Positions 8,050-17,702 of a stretch of DNA of 64,000 nt are shown one piece after another; the first letter of the stretch is position 1; each line of letters begins with the position of its first letter. The DNA comes from Leptospiraceae bacterium (lineage in GTDB: Bacteria; Spirochaetota; Leptospiria; Leptospirales; Leptospiraceae). The notes under the pieces are model-generated. The model worked only from the letters and a program-made list of their open reading frames with translations, ran no database searches and was not told the DNA's origin. Position numbers and translations under genes: made by a program. The stretch covers positions 248,001 through 312,000 of the forward strand of contig JAKRSH010000007.1 in the NCBI GenBank assembly GCA_022402465.1, read 5' to 3'.

Positions 8050-11000
8050 ATGAACTTCTTTAGGAAATATTTCCTATATATTTTAATTTTGCTATTTGCT
8101 AATGGTTGTGTAGCTTGGCCCGGTTTCACAGCGATTTTTGCGACTCTGCAAAAAACAGCTTCATCAAGTATGGAGTCTCTTGGATTGCTTTTATTGGGAG
8201 GTCAGCCTTCACCAAATGTTGAGCAAGGAACTCCAGCTACACTAGATGGAGAATCTGTAGTTGATATACCAAGCTTGGTCTCTATTGAAATTTCTACTCT
8301 AAATCCATCTTTTCCAAAAGGAACAACAATTGATTTAGCTGTAACTGCGATCTATTCGAATAATACAAACCAAGATGTAACCAGTGAAGCTACTTTTCAG
8401 AATCTCAGTCCTATTATTTTGTCTTTACAATCTACTCATTCTCAAATTTTGGGATTCAATATAGGTAATGGACTAATACAAGCAAGCTTCCAAGGTAAAA
8501 CTGCAAACATTAACTTAACTGTTACAAATGCTATTTTACAGTCTATACAGCTAAGTCCTTCCCCTATGCAAGTACAAGTGGCACTAAATGCTACCTTTTT
8601 TGTAACAGGAATTTATTCAGATTCTACCACAGCAGATCTCACAAATCATCCCAATATTACTTATGTTAGCTCAAATACAAGTATAGCGAACATATCATCC
8701 AATGGTCAAATATTAGGAATTGCTAATGGCACGACAAGTTTTAAGGCTATCTTTGATAGTTTTGAAAGCACGGCAATCGTAGAAGTTGTTTCTCCAACTT
8801 TAACTAGTATTCAAATAACACCTAACAACCCATCGATAGCTCTAGGTTTGACTCAGAATTTTGTAGCAATTGGGAATTACAGCAATGGAACTTCTGTTGA
8901 TCTTACTAATTCAGTAACTTGGATCTCTTCCGATTCATCAGCAGCTGTATTTTATGCTAGTCCTGTTCCTAGAGGTCAAATACAATCCTTATTGGAAGGA
9001 TCAGTTACGATTACTGCTCAATTGAATTCTATTATCAGCAATTCAGTCCTACTTTCTATCACTCAAAAACAATTAACACAAATTGCTATCTCTCCAAATA
9101 ACACTTCTTTGCCTAAAGGAAATACATTGCAATTCCAAGCAATGGGAACATTTACAGATAACTCAATGGCAGATATAACAACTTTAGTTACTTGGTCATC
9201 TAATGATGCAAATATTGCAAGCATAAGCAATGGCGGAGGGATGGATGGACTGTCTTCTGCGGTCAACGTTGGAAGTACAACAATTTCCCTTAGCTATAAC
9301 ACTTTTTCAACTAGTACTTCCATCAATGTTACAGCTGCCATTCTTTCCAGTATTGCCATAGTTCCAGTTAATGCATCAACAGTTGCAGGATTGACTCGAT
9401 CTTATTCGGCAATCGGTACATACTCAGATTCTAGCACTCAAAATATTACCCAATCTGTAATTTGGAGTGTAAGTGATCCAAGCAAAGCAACTATTGACAA
9501 TAGTCTGCTGCATAAAGGATTATTAACAGCTATTAGTGCAGGAAATATAATCATTCATGCACAATTGAATCCTATAAGTGGATCAACATCTGGGACTATC
9601 CTTGCTGGAGATACGACACCACCAACTGTTATTTCAGCTACATCCATCAATCCAAGCACAGTTCAAATAACTTTCTCAGAACCAATCAATACTATAGGTG
9701 CCTTAGATACTAATAATTTTAAAATATCTAATTCAAGCTCCTTACTTGGTTTTTGTTCTAATAATTCAAATTTTTCGAATTCTTCTCAGACAACTGACTT
9801 TGCGATCGATTCTATTTCAGGTTCTGGAAGTGTGTATACTTTGAATTTAAGTTCGAGCCAGATCTTTGGGAAAAATTATACTGTCCTAGTCAATAAATCC
9901 AACATCTATGATTTAGCTGCTATTCCAAATAATTTGGGCTGTTCGAATTCAGCAGGTTTTGAAGGACAATCTATTCTACGTATTTCTTCTTCTAATTGTA
10001 AAAATCTTAATCAAATATTAGTTACATTTTCTAAACCAGTTAAGACTGGCTCATCTTCAGGAGGAGCAGAATGTGACTCAGCAAGTTCTTGCGCAACTAA
10101 ATATAAAATAACAGGAATCGATTTAGGTCAAATCACTTCTGCCAAAATATTGGATGGAATAGTATGCGGAGCCGAAGCAGCAAATTCATCTAAGGTTTGT
10201 ATCACTCATACTTTAATTCAAAATGGTGCAGTAAGCACTATAATAGGTGCCAATGCAACTAATGGAGATGGTTTTGAAGATACATCTTATTCTGCAATCA
10301 GAGATCTAGCCGACAGTGAAAATCTTCAAAGCAATCCAAGAGATCGTGCTAGTTTTTCCGGTTGCGGTACGGTACCGGTAAATTTTTCAGATGGTGCTAT
10401 TTCCACAAATACTTTCGGAGATGGAACATCATTTGGATATCTATCTAATTACAATAATCAAATCTATATAGGTCCTAACCGTGAGGGAAATTCCGCAGCT
10501 AGATTTCAATTTGATGGATCTAATCCTTCCAATATTGGATTTCAAATAGATAAACACAATGGCGCTAGGAATACAGCCAACTCAAGAGACGGTGGAATTT
10601 CTGTACCACCTTTTGTTACTATGGGTCACAATGGATGTATTGAATCCAATGCAAACCTTTCTGTTGGTTGTGGACCAGATAATGAAAATGGAAGAGGGAA
10701 TTTTTCTGTTGGAAATTTATTTGGTAGCGAAATACTTTTCATGGGTGGAGCTAGGAATTTTCCTGGTGTAACCTTTCCTCATTTTAGATATCTTTATTAT
10801 ACTGTAGATACTTCTACTTCCTTGGATTTCAAGTACATTCAATTAGGAAATATAACTGGAAGCTCAACAGCAGGAACTCAAAGTTTTGTTACACAAAATA
10901 ATAATTTATATGCTGGCTTCGCAAAGTTCAACCAACCTTCTTATGCGGGTGGTGGTGCTTCGAGAAATACGCCTGATTTTGGATTTATAAAATTTACAAC

Positions 11001-11949
11001 CAATGCCGGAGATAATACTTCTTGTTTGATTGGAAACAATTGTGAAGCAGGTAACAATGGTAGGGGTGTAAGATTTCGTATAGACCGAGTGCCATTTTTT
11101 GGTGGATCTAGCGCTGAATCGAATGATAATACTTATACAAATTATGGACTTTATACGGGAGTTGATTCCCTGATAGTCTTTAACAATAGAATCTATACTG
11201 CAAATGGTGGACACAACCAAGAAAATCACAATGGTGGAATCATTCGTTCAAATACTACAAGCCCTGGTGCCTGTGCAGGAAAATACAACTGTGCTGCTAA
11301 CTGGACAGAAATTACTCCAAGATCCAATGTTCATTGGCATGGTAGCTCTGGAAATTGGTTTTCCTTAGAGCTACGAAAATCCTCTGATTTTACGCCTGGA
11401 GATTTAGCATTTGCACAATTTGCTGAGTTCAATGGAAATTTATTTGCAATCCGAACGTTTTGTATCGCTACTGCTTCCAATGCCCTTGATCATGCTGATG
11501 CTATATCTAAGCCCGCGTTGGTAGGTTGCAATGATGGCACAACGAACAATAGACGTCCACAATTATGGAAATGTGATCCAAGTTTAACTTCTGGTCCACT
11601 TACTTGTGAAGCAGGAGATTGGTCCTTAGTAGCAGACAACAATTCTGGTATTACGAATTTCGGATCTATCGGTAATCATAGTGCGACCTTATTAGTAAGG
11701 AATGGAAGTTATTTATATATAGGCTTTGATAATAATTCAGGAATTGAGATTTGGAGAACAAATGTTGCAAATCCAGGAAACAATTCTAATGAATGGCAAA
11801 AAGTTTCTACAAATGGTCTTGGAGATCCATTGAATATGTTAAATATTTTTTCTGCGATCTCCGTTCCAGTTGGTTCGCTAAATTATATTTACGTTTCGAC
11901 TGGGAAAACTGGTATTCCATTAAAAATCTTCAGACAGCAGAACAATTAA
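8050..11949 (+). CDS. large lipoprotein with five bacterial Ig-like repeats
   Basis: Residues 1-20 are a lipoprotein signal ending FANGC. About residues 76-522 carry five Big_2-like repeats of 85-90 residues, each opening with a phrase such as SIQLSPSPMQV, SIQITPNNPSIALG or QIAISPNNTSLPKG and containing G-x-Y/F-S/T-D/N-x-S/T, then T-W-S-S. Residues about 523-640 start DTTPPTVISA and contain ITFSEPIN, resembling an SbsA-type Ig-like domain, and a related segment (ILVTFSKPVK) follows. The last 500 or so residues are Gly/Asn-rich, with blocks such as NQIYIGPN and NNLYAGF, and look like a surface beta structure. Leptospiral Lig adhesins use similar Ig repeats, but this architecture differs. It is probably an exposed outer-membrane lipoprotein. 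The two Bor-like genes directly follow. Confidence 0.85.
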   Translation: MNFFRKYFLYILILLFANGCVAWPGFTAIFATLQKTASSSMESLGLLLLGGQPSPNVEQGTPATLDGESVVDIPSLVSIEISTLNPSFPKGTTIDLAVTAIYSNNTNQDVTSEATFQNLSPIILSLQSTHSQILGFNIGNGLIQASFQGKTANINLTVTNAILQSIQLSPSPMQVQVALNATFFVTGIYSDSTTADLTNHPNITYVSSNTSIANISSNGQILGIANGTTSFKAIFDSFESTAIVEVVSPTLTSIQITPNNPSIALGLTQNFVAIGNYSNGTSVDLTNSVTWISSDSSAAVFYASPVPRGQIQSLLEGSVTITAQLNSIISNSVLLSITQKQLTQIAISPNNTSLPKGNTLQFQAMGTFTDNSMADITTLVTWSSNDANIASISNGGGMDGLSSAVNVGSTTISLSYNTFSTSTSINVTAAILSSIAIVPVNASTVAGLTRSYSAIGTYSDSSTQNITQSVIWSVSDPSKATIDNSLLHKGLLTAISAGNIIIHAQLNPISGSTSGTILAGDTTPPTVISATSINPSTVQITFSEPINTIGALDTNNFKISNSSSLLGFCSNNSNFSNSSQTTDFAIDSISGSGSVYTLNLSSSQIFGKNYTVLVNKSNIYDLAAIPNNLGCSNSAGFEGQSILRISSSNCKNLNQILVTFSKPVKTGSSSGGAECDSASSCATKYKITGIDLGQITSAKILDGIVCGAEAANSSKVCITHTLIQNGAVSTIIGANATNGDGFEDTSYSAIRDLADSENLQSNPRDRASFSGCGTVPVNFSDGAISTNTFGDGTSFGYLSNYNNQIYIGPNREGNSAARFQFDGSNPSNIGFQIDKHNGARNTANSRDGGISVPPFVTMGHNGCIESNANLSVGCGPDNENGRGNFSVGNLFGSEILFMGGARNFPGVTFPHFRYLYYTVDTSTSLDFKYIQLGNITGSSTAGTQSFVTQNNNLYAGFAKFNQPSYAGGGASRNTPDFGFIKFTTNAGDNTSCLIGNNCEAGNNGRGVRFRIDRVPFFGGSSAESNDNTYTNYGLYTGVDSLIVFNNRIYTANGGHNQENHNGGIIRSNTTSPGACAGKYNCAANWTEITPRSNVHWHGSSGNWFSLELRKSSDFTPGDLAFAQFAEFNGNLFAIRTFCIATASNALDHADAISKPALVGCNDGTTNNRRPQLWKCDPSLTSGPLTCEAGDWSLVADNNSGITNFGSIGNHSATLLVRNGSYLYIGFDNNSGIEIWRTNVANPGNNSNEWQKVSTNGLGDPLNMLNIFSAISVPVGSLNYIYVSTGKTGIPLKIFRQQNN

Positions 11950-11991
11950 TTTATGAAATCAAAGAATCCTATAAATCTAAAAAAGCAAAAG

Positions 11992-12369
11992 ATGAAGAAA
12001 CAGTTTGGAATATTTTTAAGTATGTTCTTATTTATACTGAATTGCCAACATGCAAGAATTCGATTCATCCCAGATCTTCCTGATCAGTGCATCCCTTGGT
12101 CAGAGAAAAATCAAAATGAAGTTTGCCAAGCCTCACTGGAAAGCATTCGAAATGATTTGGCCAAAAAGAAAACTATCGAGAAAGAATTCCCTCAGATTTA
12201 TACTTACTGGGGATTTAAACCAGAGGACATTAAGGTAGATTTAAACAAAGAGTGCCCTCAAGGTGTTTATGAGATATATCAATATTCTACTTTCAAGAAT
12301 GCAGTCTATGAACAATTGACAATAGGATTTTATTCTCCAAGGACTCTTAGGTTAACTTGTTATGAATAA
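11992..12369 (+). CDS. Bor-like lipoprotein, first of a tandem pair
   Basis: From the ATG at 11992 the protein is 125 residues with a compact lipoprotein signal (MKKQFGIFLSMFLFILNC). An upstream in-frame ATG at 11953 would add 13 basic residues ahead of it and is less likely. The C-terminal region (CPQGVYEIYQYSTFKNAV, then TIGFYSPRTLRLTCYE) fits the Bor/Iss pattern: a Cys-Gly start, a central helix, LGIYTP and a final Cys-containing strand. Bor proteins are phage- or plasmid-borne outer-membrane lipoproteins linked to serum survival in E. coli. Here the middle of the protein is longer. It overlaps the next gene by 8 bases. Confidence 0.6.
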   Translation: MKKQFGIFLSMFLFILNCQHARIRFIPDLPDQCIPWSEKNQNEVCQASLESIRNDLAKKKTIEKEFPQIYTYWGFKPEDIKVDLNKECPQGVYEIYQYSTFKNAVYEQLTIGFYSPRTLRLTCYE

Positions 12370-12757
12370 ATCGATAATTAAAATAAAAAGAATGTTCCTT
12401 ATCTCTTCATCATACCCTGTAAGGTTCCAGTATTTGATTTGGATTGCAATTCTATTTTTCAGCTTTTGCAATAGAACAACTTTATCACTTACAAAAGATA
12501 ATGTAGAAAATCCAAGTTATGAATCCAAAACTGAAAGTTATTTCTTAGGCTATTACGAGTTTGGTGCTGTGGAAGAATGGATTTGTCCTTCAGGTTCTCA
12601 CAATAAAATAGTAATAGAAAGAAATATAGTTGATTCGGTTATACACTTTGCTGTGGGAGGAGTTTTTACAACAAGATCAAACATTGTGTATTGCTCCAAA
12701 TCCTTAGAATCAAGACAAGCCGAAATGCAACCAAAAGCAAAACCTAAATCAAGATAG
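12362..12757 (+). CDS. Bor-like lipoprotein, second of a tandem pair
   Basis: A 131-residue protein with a hydrophobic segment ending FFSFC (Cys36). The signal is long, and an internal Met at residue 11 would shorten it. The mature part closely follows the Bor layout: YFLGYYEFGAVEEWICPSG, then a helix, then GGVFTTRSNIVYCSK at the end, against YF-x-G-x-G...ICGG...GIYTP...YCS in the family. The two consecutive genes share only this scaffold and are otherwise quite different, so any duplication is old. The tail is basic and rich in Lys, Pro and Ala. It is the last gene of the Ig-lipoprotein group, convergent with thyX. Confidence 0.65.
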   Translation: MNKSIIKIKRMFLISSSYPVRFQYLIWIAILFFSFCNRTTLSLTKDNVENPSYESKTESYFLGYYEFGAVEEWICPSGSHNKIVIERNIVDSVIHFAVGGVFTTRSNIVYCSKSLESRQAEMQPKAKPKSR

Positions 12758-12814
12758 TAGTTAAATAAAATATTTATATATGGAATAGAATATTAAAATA
12801 AATTATTCATAAAA

Positions 12815-13738
12815 CTACTTCCAAGGAATTGTAAAACCTAAGTCTTCAAATTTTTCTTCGAGCTCATCACGTTCACGGCTCTTTTTAGCTTGAGTCAAAT
12901 CTTCATTCAATAAACCAAATTCTATAGCTTTTTGAATTGCTTTTTCTTTTCCTTGCTTGTTAAAAGCAGTTATGATTTCTTTTTCAATTCGTGTTAAACC
13001 ACTCGCATTGACTCTATAATCCAAGAAAGCTTCCCAAGCAAGTGGACACCATTTGCTAACAATTTCATTGCCGATAGTTTTTGCAAAATTTCGAATCTCT
13101 AACTGAGCATGATCATCCATACGAAGAGCTAGGAAGTGCAAAAGATTATGCAGATCAACCTTCCAGTATGCTTCTGTATAAGTAGAAAGTGGTAAATCTT
13201 TACGTGCTTGTTCTCTCGCTACTCCAAGTTCTAATCTATCTTGGTAAAGTTTAACTGCATCATCATGAAATTTTTTCTCTGCTTCTGAAAGCAGCCTTCC
13301 TTGTTCTATAGGAAAATAGCCCTCACTGCCTTGGCGATTCCCTCCCGATTGCAATCTCCACTCTGATTCAGAAGTTGTTTGGGATGAATCTATTGCTACG
13401 GAATAACGAGTTGAATACTCATTTACATTTGCCATGCGATGGCGAATCCACTGGCGCCAAGTATCCATAGGAACTCTTACATGTAATTTGAGTTCACACA
13501 TTTCAAAGGGAGTAGAGTGTCTGTGGCGAATAAGATAGCGAATCAAACCTCTATCTTCATGAATTTTTTTTGTTCCTTTACCATAAGAAACACGAGCTGC
13601 TTGCACGATTGAAGAATCGGAGCCCATATAATCAACAAGACGTACAAATCCATCATCCAACACTTTAAATGCCTTCCCTAGTATCTCATCTAAAGCAGGA
13701 ACATTCAATCTTTCTAATTTTTCAGGTGTTTCTTCCAT
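12815..13738 (-). CDS. thyX: FAD-dependent thymidylate synthase
   Basis: Makes dTMP from dUMP using methylene-tetrahydrofolate and reduced FAD. The diagnostic ThyX motif RHR-x7-S is present at residues 99-109 (RHRMANVNEYS), followed by TRYS. An upstream RHRHSTPFE and the later LRMDDHAQLEIR are also conserved. At 307 residues it is slightly longer than the family norm (about 220-250), owing to an acidic N-terminal extension and a charged C-terminal tail ending FTIPWK. No folate or nucleotide genes are adjacent, so context does not help, but the motif is decisive. It is divergent from the hydrolase gene at 13859. Confidence 0.95.
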   Translation of the reverse strand: MEETPEKLERLNVPALDEILGKAFKVLDDGFVRLVDYMGSDSSIVQAARVSYGKGTKKIHEDRGLIRYLIRHRHSTPFEMCELKLHVRVPMDTWRQWIRHRMANVNEYSTRYSVAIDSSQTTSESEWRLQSGGNRQGSEGYFPIEQGRLLSEAEKKFHDDAVKLYQDRLELGVAREQARKDLPLSTYTEAYWKVDLHNLLHFLALRMDDHAQLEIRNFAKTIGNEIVSKWCPLAWEAFLDYRVNASGLTRIEKEIITAFNKQGKEKAIQKAIEFGLLNEDLTQAKKSRERDELEEKFEDLGFTIPWK

Positions 13739-13858
13739 TATAGAAATTATGTCTAGAAAATGAGCACACCAGAAAAGCCAATTTTAGTTTTAAAGAAAAA
13801 TTTTTTATCTTTATAGAATCGCTTTTTGTCAGTTTCTAGCTATTATAAGGAAATATTC

Positions 13859-15751
13859 ATGGTTATGAATTCAAGAAAAGCCTCAAAGATTGACACCGAT
13901 GCTCTGCGCATCATTAAAAATCCAAAGATCCAACGATCTGAAAATTTAAAAGTGAGTCCAGAGGAAATATTTATATTTCCTGTCCCCAAACAAACATACC
14001 AATTTCTAGAAGGTGTGTGGACATCTTTTGTCAATAAGATGGTATCATTGATTTACTTCGATGATGAGCCATGTTTTTCATATGCGATTTTTGAAATCAT
14101 TGATAAGGATGCAATGAAGGTTGTAGCGACAGCAACCCACTTTAAGCTAAAAGAATTAGCGATGAAGAAAAGTATCCCTGGTATTGATGAATTCATTAAG
14201 CAAGCAAAACCAATTCCTCTTAATGATGAGCAAAATGAATCTTCCCGCTATCTACAAGAAGCTATCATAGATTTCAATAATGGATTACGTCCTGAAATTA
14301 AGTTTATCGATTTAAAAAATGAGCCCATACATCCTGATAAACGTAGTCTTTTAACAGATACTATGAATTATGCTGTTGGACTTCCCATTTTTATCAAAGA
14401 AAATCCAATAGGAATACTTTGGGGCATTGCTAAAGATCCAATCCAAGAACATGAAAAAACAGAACTAAGACAACAATTCTTTTCTCTATTTGATGTAATA
14501 GAATTCGTAATTGGTAAAGAATTGGATTCTCATCTTGATACTTACATGGCGCGTAAGAATATTGAGAAAGCTGATACACATTCTAATTCAAAAAGTTTAT
14601 TCTATACAATCACAGAAGGACAAAAAGAACCTGTAACATCGATAGTTTTTAGATCCCACCAATACGAAACAGAATATAGGATGGATGCTTCTTTTATTAT
14701 TCCTACTAGTAAAGGTTATGCGGTAAGTTTAAAACAATTTACACCTGAAAAATTCAACAATTCAAACAAGAATCTATTATTGATTCCTGGTTTCTTTTGT
14801 CGTAGATCTGTAATGGATAAGCTTGCTAGAGAATTAGCACTTAAATATGGGTACAGAGTGTTCTCTATGGATATGCGAGGAAGATCCAAACAAACTATGC
14901 CTAAGAATGGGAAGAAAGAAGGATGGACTGTAGATGATTACATCCAATCTGATTTTCCAGAGGTTCTAAAGTGGCTTAAGAAACAATTCCCTGAAGAAAT
15001 GACTGTCGTTATTGGACATAGCATGGGGGGAATGATCCCAAGATTCTATACGGCTGCCTATGACAAGATCAATGATACCAAAGAAGGAAATATTCTTCCT
15101 AAACCTGCTGATTACATTGCGGGAGTTGTTGCGATAACTTCCCCTAATTACATAAGACTCAGTAGTAATCTTTTCTATATGGATCAAATTAAAAAGGGAC
15201 TTAGCCTTATTCCATCTCGATCTGTAGTTGATTTCTTTTTAGGAATGGCATCCTTTTCTATGCAGACAACTATTCAGACTATAGATTTAAAGCGATTCTT
15301 TAAAATGCTCTTGAATCTTCATGAATCACTTAGACCTTTTTCTTATGATATAGGAACAAAGATGTTAACAATCAAGGACTTCGTTGGATACAAAGATATC
15401 ACACCACCAGAGTGGTATTTCTTGGTTGAAGATGTCTTCTGTGAAGAATCAGTTTCTGTTATCATGCAATTTGTTCATTCCCAACTTTCTAATGAAGAAT
15501 CATTTATGTCTTCTGATGGTAAAATCAACTATACACAAGAAATGAAAAATTTCGATCTACCTATTTATTCCATACTCGGAACTGAAGATAAAATAGTTCC
15601 TATGGACACAAAAGTAGGTGATTTAGATTTATTAAAGAGCAAGAATAAGGTTGTTGAAAAATACGACCAAGGTCATTTGGGAATCATATTCCACAACGAT
15701 ACTGTTCGCAAAATTTGCAATAATATCAATGAATGGATTTTAAAACTGTAA
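13859..15751 (+). CDS. alpha/beta hydrolase with a large N-terminal module
   Basis: The start at 13859 is chosen because TAAGGA precedes it; an in-frame TTG 33 bases upstream has no such site. Residues about 1-220 form an unrecognised domain with GAF-like alternation (YAVGLPIFIKENPIGILWG). Residues about 255-630 are an alpha/beta hydrolase: LLLIPGFF near the oxyanion position, DMRGRS, nucleophile Ser388 in GHSMGG, a probable acid in LGTEDKIVP, and the catalytic His in DQGHLG. The fold suggests an esterase, lipase or polyester depolymerase. The pairing with a sensor-like N-terminus is unusual, and the substrate is unknown. It ends two bases before the convergent lipoprotein gene. Confidence 0.75.
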   Translation: MVMNSRKASKIDTDALRIIKNPKIQRSENLKVSPEEIFIFPVPKQTYQFLEGVWTSFVNKMVSLIYFDDEPCFSYAIFEIIDKDAMKVVATATHFKLKELAMKKSIPGIDEFIKQAKPIPLNDEQNESSRYLQEAIIDFNNGLRPEIKFIDLKNEPIHPDKRSLLTDTMNYAVGLPIFIKENPIGILWGIAKDPIQEHEKTELRQQFFSLFDVIEFVIGKELDSHLDTYMARKNIEKADTHSNSKSLFYTITEGQKEPVTSIVFRSHQYETEYRMDASFIIPTSKGYAVSLKQFTPEKFNNSNKNLLLIPGFFCRRSVMDKLARELALKYGYRVFSMDMRGRSKQTMPKNGKKEGWTVDDYIQSDFPEVLKWLKKQFPEEMTVVIGHSMGGMIPRFYTAAYDKINDTKEGNILPKPADYIAGVVAITSPNYIRLSSNLFYMDQIKKGLSLIPSRSVVDFFLGMASFSMQTTIQTIDLKRFFKMLLNLHESLRPFSYDIGTKMLTIKDFVGYKDITPPEWYFLVEDVFCEESVSVIMQFVHSQLSNEESFMSSDGKINYTQEMKNFDLPIYSILGTEDKIVPMDTKVGDLDLLKSKNKVVEKYDQGHLGIIFHNDTVRKICNNINEWILKL

Positions 15752-15753
15752 AA

Positions 15754-16296
15754 TCAATTGTCATTTCGAATTAGTTCACAACTTAAGAAAACACTGCTCG
15801 AAAGATTAGAAATCTCTTGAGCGATGAATTTTCCATTTCTTTGGGCACAGTTCACTCGACTAATATCTAAACTATCGTTAGGTTGTGCGTATAGAATTTT
15901 TTCGTATGCATCTGCCTGAAATATAAAACATGATCCTACCAAATTTTGAGTTGGACATTTAGCTATCTTCTTAGAAAAACCAGATTCGCAGATTGACGTA
16001 GCAATAGCTGAATTTTTATTACTTGAATAAAACTCCCTGCAAGATGGACTTTGTCCAGATTCAGCAGAACAAGAAAAAGCAAAATCTAATGTAAGAGTAA
16101 GCTTTTCTGAATCTGAAAAATTTTGAGAGGAATTCTGACTTTCCGTAAATGCCAAATAACTGAGTCGTATACATTCATCCCGCTTTAATTCATTTTGTTT
16201 CTTGCGGTCACTTCCGCAATTGAAAATGCTAAGCATTGAAAAAAAGAAAATGAATAAAATTATGTAAATAGCTTTCTTCTGCATATATAAATTCAT
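15754..16296 (-). CDS. cysteine-rich lipoprotein downstream of the porin gene
   Basis: The chosen ATG (16296) follows the porin stop in the arrangement TAG-T-ATG, typical of translational coupling; a Met four codons later is possible. The product starts with a hydrophobic segment ending LSIFNC, a spirochaetal lipobox. The mature part of about 150 residues has eight further Cys (for example CSAESGQSPSC and KCPTQNLVGSC), an even number that could form four disulfides in the periplasm or at the surface. I do not recognise the family. Co-transcription with the OprO/P-type porin suggests an outer-membrane accessory role, which is inference only. Confidence 0.65.
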   Translation of the reverse strand: MNLYMQKKAIYIILFIFFFSMLSIFNCGSDRKKQNELKRDECIRLSYLAFTESQNSSQNFSDSEKLTLTLDFAFSCSAESGQSPSCREFYSSNKNSAIATSICESGFSKKIAKCPTQNLVGSCFIFQADAYEKILYAQPNDSLDISRVNCAQRNGKFIAQEISNLSSSVFLSCELIRNDN

Positions 16297-16297
16297 A

Positions 16298-17632
16298 CTA
16301 ATAAAATAATTGTAACTGTGATCTAATTTCATAACTTCCTATTGTTAAAGCGGGATCACCATTTAACTTAAAGTAATCTGCCTGCCATTTTAAATTATGT
16401 TTGGAAAAGTAATAAGACACTCCAGCACCAATTTCACGTCCATATTTAACATTTGGATTTGTGCCATCCCAAGGTTTATACTCTCCCCACCTTGCCGTAA
16501 GTTCCCAATTATTTTCAAATAAATAGGAAGTTTGAACAAAGTATCCATAAGTAGATCTTGAATATTCTCTTTGAATTTGATTGTTTATATTTCTTTCTTG
16601 GTAGGGAAGATTCGCCTTTCTTGAAATGAATTCCGTTAAGAAAGTGAAACCCATCCATTTTAACATAATGTCTGAAGCGTAGTGTGTATAATCAAATTTA
16701 GCAAATCGGTATTGAGTCCCAAAAGTGGACCTTTCTCGATTTGTATTTTTATTGTATGCTCCTGCAAATCCTATTGCGATCTTTGGACTTCTCTCTCTAG
16801 CAAAATCAGACTCTGCAAGTAATTCATCATCAACACCGGCCAGTCTATTCCTTAAAAAATTTCCTAATGGATAATAAGTTAGCTTACTTATAGTTAGTAA
16901 ACCAGGTCCCTGGGCAGTTCTGTTTCTACCATCGCCCCCGAACACACCTAGATTGATGCTAAATTTATTTGATAATCCGAATAAATCATTTGAAAAAGCC
17001 TGGATACCAACATCCCTATCTAAGTTTAATTCTCCATTAACTATAGATCTATCTGGTAATTGCAAAGCCCCAGAGGATATCAATCTTTGACGATTGAAGG
17101 GAACTTTCATTTGTCCAAATGAAAATTTTATTCTATTGAATCCATTATAAGTAATAATGGCATCTCTTAGAGGAACATCTTTATCAATTTCTTGGTCTCG
17201 TTCAGCAAATCCCAACTGAACATTGTAATGCCATTCATCACCTTTAATTTTTCCTCGATTAATCATCCTTAGTCGACGAATTTCAAAAGTTGTGCCTTCT
17301 CTTTGTTTATCTTCTGGAACAATTCTGCTAGTGCTTCTCATTTGTCCACGAATTCGAATATTCATCAAAGATTCACCGTCATCACTCGTAATCGTAAATC
17401 CTTCTCCAACTTTAGAAGTAAACCAATTAGATTGAAAAGTTGAATTTGTTTTTGATGTTTTAGATGAATCTTTATCTTTTGTATCTTGCTTTTGGTTTGA
17501 GGAATCGTCTTTAATTGATTGCTTATCATCTACGTTCTTAATTGAGCTTGGTTCATCCTTAGTTTCTTGGGAAAACAGGATAAAAATTGGTAAAAGTAAG
17601 ATTGCAAAAAAAATTAAAATAGGTGATTTCAT
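16298..17632 (-). CDS. phosphate-selective porin (OprO/OprP-like) outer-membrane beta-barrel
   Basis: From the ATG at 17632 there is a signal peptide (MKSPILIFFAILLLPIFILF), then a Lys/Asp/Ser-rich linker of about 45 residues, then the barrel. Barrel hallmarks of the porin O/P family are TSDDGESLMNIRIRGQM, the FEIRRLRM motif near residue 105, KFSFGQMKVPF, and many alternating strands ending in an aromatic residue (QLQLFY). In Pseudomonas relatives are anion or phosphate channels, and the substrate here is unknown. A GTG at 17650 could extend the start by six codons. It is divergent from the lipoprotein gene at 17703 and shares a 15-base palindrome with it. Confidence 0.8.
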   Translation of the reverse strand: MKSPILIFFAILLLPIFILFSQETKDEPSSIKNVDDKQSIKDDSSNQKQDTKDKDSSKTSKTNSTFQSNWFTSKVGEGFTITSDDGESLMNIRIRGQMRSTSRIVPEDKQREGTTFEIRRLRMINRGKIKGDEWHYNVQLGFAERDQEIDKDVPLRDAIITYNGFNRIKFSFGQMKVPFNRQRLISSGALQLPDRSIVNGELNLDRDVGIQAFSNDLFGLSNKFSINLGVFGGDGRNRTAQGPGLLTISKLTYYPLGNFLRNRLAGVDDELLAESDFARERSPKIAIGFAGAYNKNTNRERSTFGTQYRFAKFDYTHYASDIMLKWMGFTFLTEFISRKANLPYQERNINNQIQREYSRSTYGYFVQTSYLFENNWELTARWGEYKPWDGTNPNVKYGREIGAGVSYYFSKHNLKWQADYFKLNGDPALTIGSYEIRSQLQLFY

Positions 17633-17655
17633 ATGGTTTATCAGTTGCACTGAAT

Positions 17656-17670
17656 TTGTCTAATAGACAA
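17656..17670. promoter_or_regulatory. 15-base perfect palindrome between divergent genes
   Basis: TTGTCTA and TAGACAA flank a single central A. It lies between the porin start (17632) and the lipoprotein start (17703), so one bound dimer could govern both. A TACAAT box at 17693-17698 ends four bases before the plus-strand ATG. The 12-base TTGTCTAATAGA recurs at 24078-24089. Confidence 0.5.
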
Positions 17671-17702
17671 GTCTCTACTCTACAACTAATCATACAATTC
17701 AA

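Noticed and set aside
10906-11229. 107-codon frame opposite the Ig-like lipoprotein
   Set aside because: No signal, no ribosome site, and repetitive Ser/Thr/Ile composition from the opposite strand.
11793-12083. 96-codon frame across the end of the Ig-like gene and the first Bor-like gene
   Set aside because: Overlaps two better supported genes in another frame.
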